Both the position numbers and the translations under genes were made by a program. 39,144 nucleotides of DNA from a virus. Shown in pieces: positions 21,071 to 27,007 of the stretch (its first letter is position 1; each line of letters opens with the position of its first letter). The notes beneath the pieces were generated by a model. The model had not been told where the DNA came from. It was given only the letters and a program-made list of their open reading frames with translations, and made no database searches. The stretch spans positions 1-39,144 of IMG/VR virus record IMGVR_UViG_3300025728_000356. One strand, given 5' to 3'.

Positions 21071-22168
21071 ATGAACAGACAACTCGCCATCGCAATCGCC
21101 GCCTGCAGCTTTTCACTGCCGCAACCGGCCGCTGACAACATCATCGAGCTGCAGGTGACGCCTGCAGGGAATTTCACCCCCAGCGACGGTCGTGAGCTGT
21201 CGGTTCCGTCGTGGCACATCGACGGCCGACTCGCTGAGAGGGTGATCGCGCGCTTCGATGCAAAGAAGACGCCTCCGGTCCTCGACTACGAGCACCAGAC
21301 CTTGCTCAAGGAGGACAACGGCCAGCCTGCGCCTGCCGCTGGCTTCTTCAAAGGGCTGACGTGGCGGGACGGCTCTGGCCTCTTTGCGCGTGTTGAGCTC
21401 ACCGCCCGGGCTGCGCAGTTCGTCGCAAATGGCGAGTACCGCTATTTCAGTCCCGTCTTCCTCTTCGACCCTGTTACCGGCGATGTCCTGGACCTGCAAA
21501 TGGGCGCGCTGACAAACACCCCGGCAATCGACGGTATGCAAGCCTTGGGCGAGCGTGCCGCAGCGACTTACGGGCTCTACCTTCAACACGAGGAAACATC
21601 CGTGAACCCACTGCTTAAAGCGGTACTCGTTGCGCTCGGCCTGGCCGAGTCCACCACTGAAGAGACTGCAATCGCGGCGCTCACCGCCCACAACACCACA
21701 CTGCGCCAGGCCCTCGGTCTGGATGGTGATGCAGATAGCAAGGCCTTGCTGGCCGCATGCACGAGCCTGAAGCAACAGGCGAATGCGGCGGCTCAGCCGG
21801 ATCTGAGCAAGTACGTTCCTGTGGGGGTTGTTGATGAGCTGAAGGGTGAAGTTGCGGCCCTGACAGCTCGCCTCGGCGAGCGTGACGACAAGGACACCGA
21901 AAGTCTGATCGCTGCTGCGCTGGAGGACGGCCGACTGCTGAAACCCATGGAAAGCTGGGCTCGTGATCTGGGCAAAAAAGACCGGGCTTCGCTGACTGCC
22001 TACATCAACGCAGCCGCCCCGATCGCTGCACTGTCTTCGACTCAGACCGGGGGCCAGGCACCAGTTGTTGATGATGCTTCTGGGCTGAATCGCGAAGAGC
22101 TGGCTGTCTGCAGCGCCATGGGTATCACCACCGAGGCTTTCAAAGCCGCGAAACCAAAGGAGGCCTGA
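21071..22168 (+). CDS. Prohead protease with fused scaffold (Mu gpI/Z-like)
   Basis: A 365-aa protein. The N-terminal 150 residues match Mu-like prohead proteases: I-A-A-C-S-F, V-T-P-A-G-N-F, W-H-I-D-G, then P-V-L-D-Y-E-H-Q-T (with the catalytic-region His), A-A-G-F-F-K-G-L, Y-R-Y-F-S-P-V-F and L-Q-M-G-A-L-T-N-T-P-A-I-D. The C-terminal half (from about 178) is a helical scaffold that shapes the head and is then digested. No good RBS precedes ATG 21071, but homologues begin the same way. It opens the second head operon, downstream of a late-control motif. Confidence 0.87.
   Translation: MNRQLAIAIAACSFSLPQPAADNIIELQVTPAGNFTPSDGRELSVPSWHIDGRLAERVIARFDAKKTPPVLDYEHQTLLKEDNGQPAPAAGFFKGLTWRDGSGLFARVELTARAAQFVANGEYRYFSPVFLFDPVTGDVLDLQMGALTNTPAIDGMQALGERAAATYGLYLQHEETSVNPLLKAVLVALGLAESTTEETAIAALTAHNTTLRQALGLDGDADSKALLAACTSLKQQANAAAQPDLSKYVPVGVVDELKGEVAALTARLGERDDKDTESLIAAALEDGRLLKPMESWARDLGKKDRASLTAYINAAAPIAALSSTQTGGQAPVVDDASGLNREELAVCSAMGITTEAFKAAKPKEA
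21602..22168 (+). CDS. Probable in-frame scaffold product (Mu Z-like)
   Basis: A second start inside the protease gene: GTG 21602, same frame, preceded by GAGGA at a seven-base spacing. It would give a 188-aa scaffold beginning V-N-P-L-L-K-A-V-L, mostly helical, without the protease domain. In Mu the scaffold Z is made from an internal start in gene I; here the RBS and the domain boundary fall in the matching place. The evidence is the RBS and the analogy. Confidence 0.6.
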   Translation: MNPLLKAVLVALGLAESTTEETAIAALTAHNTTLRQALGLDGDADSKALLAACTSLKQQANAAAQPDLSKYVPVGVVDELKGEVAALTARLGERDDKDTESLIAAALEDGRLLKPMESWARDLGKKDRASLTAYINAAAPIAALSSTQTGGQAPVVDDASGLNREELAVCSAMGITTEAFKAAKPKEA

Positions 22169-22171
22169 TTC

Positions 22172-22576
22172 ATGGCCCTGACTAAAGACCGCAACACAAT
22201 GCGCCGCGAGGGGGTCAAGTACAACGACCCAGTCTCGGGCGCTACACGGATCTTCGCTGGCGCGATCGTCTGTTTGAACGCTGCTGGCGTGGCTGTACCA
22301 GGTAGCACCTCCACAACCTTGAAGGTTCGCGGGATTGCCCAGGAGCAAGTTGACAACCGTGACGGTGTGGATGGTGCGCTATCGATCGAGAGTCGACGTG
22401 GCGTTTTTCAAGTCGACAACAGCTCGGGGGCTGATCAGATCACCCGTGCAGACATCGGCAGTAACGCCTACATCGTCGATGACCAGACTGTTGCGAAAAC
22501 GTCTGCAACCAACACCCGCTCAGTTGCTGGCGCTATCCGTGATGTGGATAGCGGCGGTGTCTGGATCGAATTCTAA
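22172..22576 (+). CDS. Small head protein, probable cement/decoration protein
   Basis: A 134-aa beta-rich protein between scaffold and major capsid. The pattern F-A-G-A-I-V-C-L-N-A-A-G, then V-R-G-I-A-Q-E-Q-V-D-N, then G-V-F-Q-V-D-N-S and V-A-G-A-I-R-D-V-D fits the short beta-barrel structural cement proteins (DUF2190-like) at this locus. It would sit on the capsid surface and stabilise it. GGAGG lies eight bases before the ATG. Family assignment is moderate. Confidence 0.7.
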   Translation: MALTKDRNTMRREGVKYNDPVSGATRIFAGAIVCLNAAGVAVPGSTSTTLKVRGIAQEQVDNRDGVDGALSIESRRGVFQVDNSSGADQITRADIGSNAYIVDDQTVAKTSATNTRSVAGAIRDVDSGGVWIEF

Positions 22577-22599
22577 GCAGTAAGCCCAGGAGCTTTCAG

Positions 22600-23490
22600 A
22601 TGATCATCAACCAGGCCAACCTGCGCCTCCTTTTCACCGGTTTCAAAGCAAGCTTTCAGAATGCCTTCGCTGGTGTCACCCCGGACTTCCAACAGTTCAC
22701 CATGACCGTGAACTCAACCGCCTCTGTTGAGCAATATGGCTGGCTCGGCAACTCGACAGCATTCCGAGAGTGGCTCGGGGACCGGGTGATCCAGAACCTG
22801 CAACTGCACGACTACAGCATCAAGAACAAGTCGTTCGAGAATACTGTTGGTGTTCCTCGCGAAAGCATCGAGGACGATAGCTACGGCATCTTCAGCCCAC
22901 TCATGGCTCAACTGGGCCAGGACGCTGCGAACCACCCGGCCGGCCTGCTGTATGACCTGATGTCGGGCGGTTTTTCGGGCAAGTGCTACGACGGTCAGTA
23001 CTTTTTCGACACCGACCACCCCGTTACGGACAAGAACAACAAGGAGCAATCCGCGAGCAACTTCCAAGGCGGCACCGGTACGGCCTGGTACCTGCTGGAT
23101 ACCACGAGAATCATGAAGCCGCTGATTCTCCAGAATCGTAAGCCATACACGTTCGTCAATCTGGATCAGGACAAGGACGAAAACGTCTTCATGCGCAAGG
23201 AGTACATCTATGGCGCTGATGCCCGCCTGAACGTCGGTTATGGGCTGTGGCAACTGGCTTCCGCATCCAAGGAAGAACTGACCAGCGAAAGCTTCAATGA
23301 CCTGTACGCCCAGATGCAGGCTCGCACCGGCGATCGCGGCAAGAAACTGGGCATTGCTCCCAAGCTCCTGGTCGTTCCGCCTTCGCTCCGCGCGCAAGCT
23401 CTGGAGGTCGTCAAGGCCGACAAGAACGCCAACGGTGCCAGCAACATCAACAAGGACGTGGTCGACGTGCTGTCCACGCCTTGGCTGTAA
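22600..23490 (+). CDS. Major capsid protein (Mu gpT-like)
   Basis: A 296-aa protein matching the Mu gpT major head subunit. Characteristic parts: N-Q-A-N-L-R-L-L-F-T-G-F-K-A-S-F-Q at the N-terminus, then Y-G-W-L-G near residue 47, F-E-N-T-V-G-V-P-R near 85, Y-F-F-D-T-D-H-P-V near 133, and P-K-L-L-V-V-P-P-S-L-R near 256. HK97-fold shell protein. AGGAG precedes the ATG. The length is typical. Confidence 0.92.
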   Translation: MIINQANLRLLFTGFKASFQNAFAGVTPDFQQFTMTVNSTASVEQYGWLGNSTAFREWLGDRVIQNLQLHDYSIKNKSFENTVGVPRESIEDDSYGIFSPLMAQLGQDAANHPAGLLYDLMSGGFSGKCYDGQYFFDTDHPVTDKNNKEQSASNFQGGTGTAWYLLDTTRIMKPLILQNRKPYTFVNLDQDKDENVFMRKEYIYGADARLNVGYGLWQLASASKEELTSESFNDLYAQMQARTGDRGKKLGIAPKLLVVPPSLRAQALEVVKADKNANGASNINKDVVDVLSTPWL

Positions 23491-23500
23491 GGGGGGAATC

Positions 23501-24172
23501 ATGGCCGGACGTAAAAGAAGTGATGCATCTGCAGCCACTGCGGGTGCGGCCGACCAGGCTGCCCAGCTGAGCAGCAACGTCCTGGAGCAAGGGACATCTG
23601 GCGGGAACGCAGTCGTGGAACTGGCTGCGGGCAACACAGGGCAGGATGCCCGCCTGAGCAGCAATGTCCTGGAGCAAGGGGCAACTGGCGGTACCGCAGC
23701 CGTGGACCTGGCTGCGGGCAACATCGGGCAGGATGCCCACCTGGGCAGCAACGCCCTGGAGCAAGGGGCAACTGCCGGTAACGCGGCCGGGGATCTGGCT
23801 GCGGGCAACATCGGGCAGGATGCCCAACTGAGCAGCAATGTCCTGGAGCAAGGGGCAACTGGCGGTACCGCAGCCGTGGACCTGGCTGCGGGCAACACCG
23901 GGCAGGATGCCCAACTGAACAGTAACGATCTGGAGCCAGGTGCAGTTGGCGGGAACAGCAACGGGGCCCAGAGTCTGGCACTGGGTGATGATCCTGAGGC
24001 CGCGCTGTGGGTCCGTTCTGTTTCGGAGCATGGTTTCCGGCGTATCGGCATCAGATTCACTCCTGAAGGGCAGTGCATCCGTATGAGCGATCTAACCGAC
24101 GACCAGGTCAATGCGTTGATCGGCGATCGCAACCTGGTCGTCGAGGCTACCTGGTACGAGGGGCAGAACTGA
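23501..24172 (+). CDS. Mu gp35/HI1506-like head protein with 29-residue tandem repeats
   Basis: A 223-aa protein downstream of the capsid gene. A short basic start (M-A-G-R-K-R-S-D) is followed by four full and one partial copies of a 29-residue repeat (residues about 21-150; consensus S-S-N-V-L-E-Q-G-A-T-G-G then A-A-V-D-L-A-A-G-N-I-G-Q-D). The last 60 residues (W-V-R-S-V-S-E-H-G-F-R-R-I-G-I-R-F, L-T-D-D-Q-V-N-A-L, L-V-V-E-A-T-W) fit the FluMu gp35/HI1506-related domain. The repeats probably form an extended, variable linker. It has AGGGGGG before ATG 23501 and overlaps no neighbour. Its exact role in the head is unknown. Confidence 0.75.
   Translation: MAGRKRSDASAATAGAADQAAQLSSNVLEQGTSGGNAVVELAAGNTGQDARLSSNVLEQGATGGTAAVDLAAGNIGQDAHLGSNALEQGATAGNAAGDLAAGNIGQDAQLSSNVLEQGATGGTAAVDLAAGNTGQDAQLNSNDLEPGAVGGNSNGAQSLALGDDPEAALWVRSVSEHGFRRIGIRFTPEGQCIRMSDLTDDQVNALIGDRNLVVEATWYEGQN
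23561..23968 (+). repeat. 87-bp tandem repeats inside the gp35-like gene
   Basis: Copies begin at 23561, 23648, 23735, 23822 and (partial) 23909, each 87 bp and in frame. Copies 2 and 4 are the most alike at the DNA level, copy 3 the most diverged. This suggests past recombination or slippage, so copy number may vary among related phages. Confidence 0.92.
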
Positions 24173-24173
24173 C

Positions 24174-24692
24174 ATGCAGTACATTACTGCAGTTCAACTG
24201 GCAGAGCGGCCTGGTGCCAAGGAGCTCTCCCAGGTTGCAACCGCCGAGCACTTGCGGATTGTGCCTGCCGGCCTAATGGAAGCGACGCTGAGGGGTGGCG
24301 ATCGTTCCGCCTGGACAGCCGACGAGCTGGTTGCTGCAGATGATGCGATGCAACGGATCGAGGACACTGTCAGCCAGGCCGAGAGCTTGGTTGACGGCTA
24401 CCTCGCCCGGCGCGGTTACAACCTGCCGCTCAACCCAGTACCTGACCTGGTCACCGGTTGGGTACGTGATATCGCTCGCTACCTTCTGCACAAGGATCGC
24501 GGCGGTAAAGAGGACAGTGATCCGATTGTCAGAGCCTACAAGGACGCATTGAAGTTCCTGGACCTCACTGCAAACGGTCGATTCAGCCTCGGCGGCAACG
24601 ATCCAATCCAGACAAATCCGAACAGCCTCGACGTGCGCTTCGACGCGAGCCCAAACGTCTTCAGCCGCGACCAACTGAGGTCGTTCCGATGA
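24174..24692 (+). CDS. DUF1320 head-tail connector (Mu gp36-like)
   Basis: A 172-aa protein of the DUF1320 family: Y-I-T-A-V-Q-L at the start, D-D-A-M-Q-R-I-E-D near 58, V-D-G-Y-L-A-R-R-G-Y near 75, and D-I-A-R-Y-L-L near 99. It is a mostly helical connector that joins head and tail. It begins one base after the preceding stop and overlaps the next gene by ATGA. Confidence 0.87.
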   Translation: MQYITAVQLAERPGAKELSQVATAEHLRIVPAGLMEATLRGGDRSAWTADELVAADDAMQRIEDTVSQAESLVDGYLARRGYNLPLNPVPDLVTGWVRDIARYLLHKDRGGKEDSDPIVRAYKDALKFLDLTANGRFSLGGNDPIQTNPNSLDVRFDASPNVFSRDQLRSFR

Positions 24693-25129
24693 CCTCGGCG
24701 CCGTTCAGCACCCGCGTCGTGATCGACCGCCTTACCGCTGAGGTGCCGGAGTTTCAGATCATCGCCGGCACTGCCGAGTACGGGACAATCATGAGCCTGC
24801 GAGAGTTCAGGGCTGACAGCGCCTACGTTCTGCTTGCAAGGGAGCGCGCGGACGGCGAAGCGCCTAAGGGAGGTCGACAGCGGGCTCTGTCGACGTTCGG
24901 CGTAGTCATCGCGGTCCGCAACTATCGGGATCGAATGGGTGGTGAGTCTCTGGAAGAGATCAGTTCTCTCATCGGCAAGTCGCGGGCGGCGCTCATGGGC
25001 TGGTCACCACCAGTCAATGGCGGTCGGCCCTGCAAGTGGATTCAAGGTGATGTCCTGGACTTCGACAACGAAACGTTGCTCTGGTCCGACGTTTACGAAA
25101 CTCAACACTTCATCGGGGTAGCCCCATGA
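24689..25129 (+). CDS. Tail terminator/completion protein (Mu gp37-like)
   Basis: A 146-aa protein in the gp37 position. It has a mixed alpha/beta pattern with F-G-V-V-I-A-V-R-N-Y near residue 72 and F-D-N-E-T-L-L-W-S-D-V-Y near 130, similar to Mu gp37 and other tail terminators that cap the tube where it meets the head. Overlap with both neighbours (ATGA) supports it. Confidence 0.8.
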   Translation: MTSAPFSTRVVIDRLTAEVPEFQIIAGTAEYGTIMSLREFRADSAYVLLARERADGEAPKGGRQRALSTFGVVIAVRNYRDRMGGESLEEISSLIGKSRAALMGWSPPVNGGRPCKWIQGDVLDFDNETLLWSDVYETQHFIGVAP

Positions 25130-25293
25130 GCAGCAAGAAAGAAAAGGTCGTGCTGATCGCCGACCACAAGCACGCCGGCCAGGCCTTTGTCTCAGGCGAC
25201 TCGATTGAGGTCGACGAGCATGAGAGGGCCTTTTTGATCCGTCACAAGAAGATTGCCGGCACAGTAAAGCCAGCGTCTGCACCACAGGAGTAA
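25126..25293 (+). CDS. 55-aa conserved tail-region protein (DUF7210-like)
   Basis: A short beta-rich protein: K-V-V-L-I-A-D-H-K-H-A-G-Q, G-D-S-I-E-V-D-E-H-E-R-A-F-L-I-R. The pattern of a small D-H-x-H-A-G box followed by S-I-E-V is common in Mu-like phages at this place. ATGA overlap with gp37; it ends four bases before the tail tube gene. Function unknown. Confidence 0.72.
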   Translation: MSSKKEKVVLIADHKHAGQAFVSGDSIEVDEHERAFLIRHKKIAGTVKPASAPQE

Positions 25294-25297
25294 CACC

Positions 25298-26032
25298 ATG
25301 CTCGTATCTCTCCAGGGCAAAATCTGGCTTGCTGAGCGCAGCGCGCAAGGCAAGTATGAGAAACCGGTCTGGGTCGGCAACGCCCCTACAGCCACGTTGC
25401 AGCTCGCCACCGAAACCACCAAGAAGACCGAGAGCTACTCCGGCAACCGCCTGCAGATCGGCGAGCTGGATCGCGGCAAGACAGCCACTCTCAACCTGAC
25501 GCTCGATGAATGGCTGCCCTCGAACCTGGTTCTCGGACTGTACGCAACCCAGTCGGACATCGTCGCCGGGACAGTAACTGCGGAGCCACTGCCTGCAGAG
25601 CTGAAAGCCGGTGAGTTCATTCGGCTGGACCATCCTTTCGTGTCCGACGTTGTGCTGACCGCTGCCGCGCCATTGGTGGTTGGTACCGACTACCGAATGG
25701 AGTCCGCACCTGGTGGTCTGATCGAGATCCTCAAGGACACCAGCGCGGCCGTGAAAGCCGCGTATTCATACGAGAGCGTCACGTCCCTGGCCATGTTCAC
25801 TGACAGGCCTCCAGAGCGCTGGCTGTTCCTCGATGGCATCAACACCGAAACCGGTGAGTCGGTCCTGGTCGACCTGTACCGTTGCAAGTTCAACCCGGTC
25901 GGTGACCTGGGCCTGATCCATGACGAGTACGGTTCCCTCGCACTCACCGGATCGGTGCTGTTCGACACGTTGAATGCCCGTGAAGCCAACCTCGGCGGCT
26001 ACGGGCGCATGGTCAGCAAGAAGGCTGCCTGA
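25298..26032 (+). CDS. Major tail tube protein (B3-like)
   Basis: A 244-aa beta-rich protein. Signs of a tail tube: V-W-V-G-N-A-P, the L-N-L-T-L-D-E-W segment, an immunoglobulin-like or barrel pattern of strands, and the C-terminal L-D-G-I-N-T-E-T-G and F-N-P-V-G-D-L. It precedes the chaperone and tape-measure genes. No contractile sheath gene accompanies it, so the tail is a flexible, non-contractile one. GGAG precedes the ATG. Confidence 0.82.
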   Translation: MLVSLQGKIWLAERSAQGKYEKPVWVGNAPTATLQLATETTKKTESYSGNRLQIGELDRGKTATLNLTLDEWLPSNLVLGLYATQSDIVAGTVTAEPLPAELKAGEFIRLDHPFVSDVVLTAAAPLVVGTDYRMESAPGGLIEILKDTSAAVKAAYSYESVTSLAMFTDRPPERWLFLDGINTETGESVLVDLYRCKFNPVGDLGLIHDEYGSLALTGSVLFDTLNAREANLGGYGRMVSKKAA

Positions 26033-26034
26033 TC

Positions 26035-26526
26035 ATGGCCCAGCGAGCGGAAGCAAGGCCGCAGGCTCCCGAGGTGGGAGCCGATGACCTCAACGTGTTG
26101 CACCCGGATCTACCTGCGAAGATTGCTGGTCGATCGATCGTAGTGCGTGAGTACGGTTTCATTGAAGGACTGAGGCTGCGACCGCTGCTGCAGCCATTCC
26201 TTGATGATTTGCACGCAGTCACCGTTGGCGGCGGCCTGCCTGAGTTGGAGGGGATCGTTGCCATCATCGGGAAGCACGCAGACGCTATCTCTGAGGCGAT
26301 ATGTGTCGCAACCGGCGTAGAGCTCGAATGGCTTGAAAGTTTGAGCCAGGACGATGGCCAGCACCTGCTGATGCTCTGGTGGTCAGCCAACGGCCCTTTC
26401 TACATTCGCAGCGTGTTCCAACGGATCGTCGCGGAAAGGGCCGTGACAACCCGTCACGCTGGGGAAGCATCTACGCAACCCTTATCGGAGCAGGATACGG
26501 CGACGCCGACTCGATCGGGCGAATGA
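26035..26526 (+). CDS. Tail assembly chaperone, DUF6631-like (short product)
   Basis: A 163-aa protein between tail tube and tape measure. The folded part (about 15-135) has V-L-H-P-D-L-P, I-V-V-R-E-Y-G-F-I-E-G-L-R-L, and L-L-M-L-W-W-S-A-N-G-P-F-Y, as in DUF6631 phage proteins. Its last 25 residues are low-complexity and polar (S-T-Q-P-L-S-E-Q-D-T-A-T), while the -1 frame over the same bases looks more like protein. It is therefore the G-like short form if a frameshift exists. The order chaperone, then tape measure is standard in siphophages. Confidence 0.78.
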   Translation: MAQRAEARPQAPEVGADDLNVLHPDLPAKIAGRSIVVREYGFIEGLRLRPLLQPFLDDLHAVTVGGGLPELEGIVAIIGKHADAISEAICVATGVELEWLESLSQDDGQHLLMLWWSANGPFYIRSVFQRIVAERAVTTRHAGEASTQPLSEQDTATPTRSGE

Positions 26527-26666
26527 CCGAGCGCCAGATCCTGCTTCACTTCGACTGTTACTGGCGCCTACGGAAGTTTCAGCGGGCCGAACAACTGATT
26601 GACATGAACTTGGCATTCGCAGGCGGTGAAGAAGCCGAAAAGCGGCTATCTGATCTGACCAAGTGA
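26379..26666 (+). CDS. Second chaperone frame; frameshift extension or coupled small gene
   Basis: This -1 frame overlaps the previous gene. From about 26436 it reads R-G-K-G-R-D-N-P-S-R-W-G-S-I-Y-A-T-L-I-G-A-G-Y, then M-T-E-R-Q-I-L-L-H-F-D-C-Y-W-R-L-R, a natural-looking helical domain. Two readings are possible: a programmed -1 shift making a G-T type fusion, or independent initiation at ATG 26523 (ATGA overlap with the previous stop; 47 aa). GTG 26379 has no clear RBS. I favour expression as a fusion, but no classical slippery heptamer is visible. Confidence 0.6.
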   Translation: MVSQRPFLHSQRVPTDRRGKGRDNPSRWGSIYATLIGAGYGDADSIGRMTERQILLHFDCYWRLRKFQRAEQLIDMNLAFAGGEEAEKRLSDLTK

Positions 26667-26755
26667 AATGGGAAACCTCTGAAAAAAAGGGCTTGAAAAT
26701 GGTGAAACACTAGTGGTGCGGCGAATGGCCCGCGTCTACTAAAAGGTGAATCACC

Positions 26756-26905
26756 ATGAAATTGATCTTCAAGTCACTGAAACACATGCTCAAGAGCAAG
26801 GCTCGTACGGCTGCGGAGCAGCATAAACAGGAGCAACAGGAAAAAGTGGATCGAGCAATCCAGGCCATGGATGAGTTTCTGGAGATCTACAAGCAACATC
26901 AGTAA
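26756..26905 (+). CDS. 49-aa highly charged protein, unknown (moron-like)
   Basis: A short gene with a good RBS (AAAGGTGA) five to six bases before ATG 26756. The protein has a basic amphipathic start (M-K-L-I-F-K-S-L-K-H-M-L-K-S-K) and a charged coiled-coil-like helix (E-Q-H-K-Q-E-Q-Q-E-K-V-D-R-A-I). It stands alone, 89 bases after the chaperone and directly before a strong terminator, which breaks the usual chaperone-tape measure link. This layout is that of an accessory gene. Function unknown. Confidence 0.72.
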   Translation: MKLIFKSLKHMLKSKARTAAEQHKQEQQEKVDRAIQAMDEFLEIYKQHQ

Positions 26906-26910
26906 CACGT

Positions 26911-26936
26911 CGCCGCCCTCGGGCGGCTTCTTTTTG
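26911..26936 (+). terminator. Rho-independent terminator after the 49-aa gene
   Basis: GCCGCC-CTCG-GGCGGC stem-loop (26912-26927) followed by TTCTTTTT (26928-26935), six bases after the stop codon. This is a classical intrinsic terminator and the clearest in the window. Confidence 0.85.
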
Positions 26937-26948
26937 CCTGGGCAAAAG
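26931..26948 (+). promoter_or_regulatory. Putative late-control dyad, copy 4 (before tape measure)
   Basis: TTTTTGCC-TG-GGCAAAAG; the arms TTTTGCC/GGCAAAA are a perfect 7-bp dyad with a two-base spacer. Its T-run is shared with the terminator just upstream. It would restart transcription for the tape-measure and tip genes after that terminator. Confidence 0.5.
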
Positions 26949-27007
26949 TACGCTGGGCGCCCATTACGCGATCCTGCAGGGACTTTCCACTGCATGTATC
27001 GATCCTC

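Noticed and set aside
20877-21116. A 79-aa minus-strand frame as a possible anti-CRISPR or aca gene
   Set aside because: It begins inside the protease gene on the other strand, has no convincing RBS and an arginine-rich antisense-like composition.
21113-22348. A 411-aa minus-strand frame
   Set aside because: Antisense to the protease/scaffold and cement genes; no plausible domain and no RBS.
23561-23968. CRISPR-like array
   Set aside because: The 87-bp units are contiguous, in frame and without unique spacers, so they are coding tandem repeats.
22714-24132. A 472-aa minus-strand frame with proline/serine repeats
   Set aside because: Antisense to the capsid and gp35-like genes; its repeats simply mirror the 87-bp tandem repeats.
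26425-26445. Classical -1 slippery heptamer in the chaperone gene
   Set aside because: GCGGAAAGGGCC does not fit X-XXY-YYZ in the zero frame, so the frameshift is left as a hypothesis without an assigned site.
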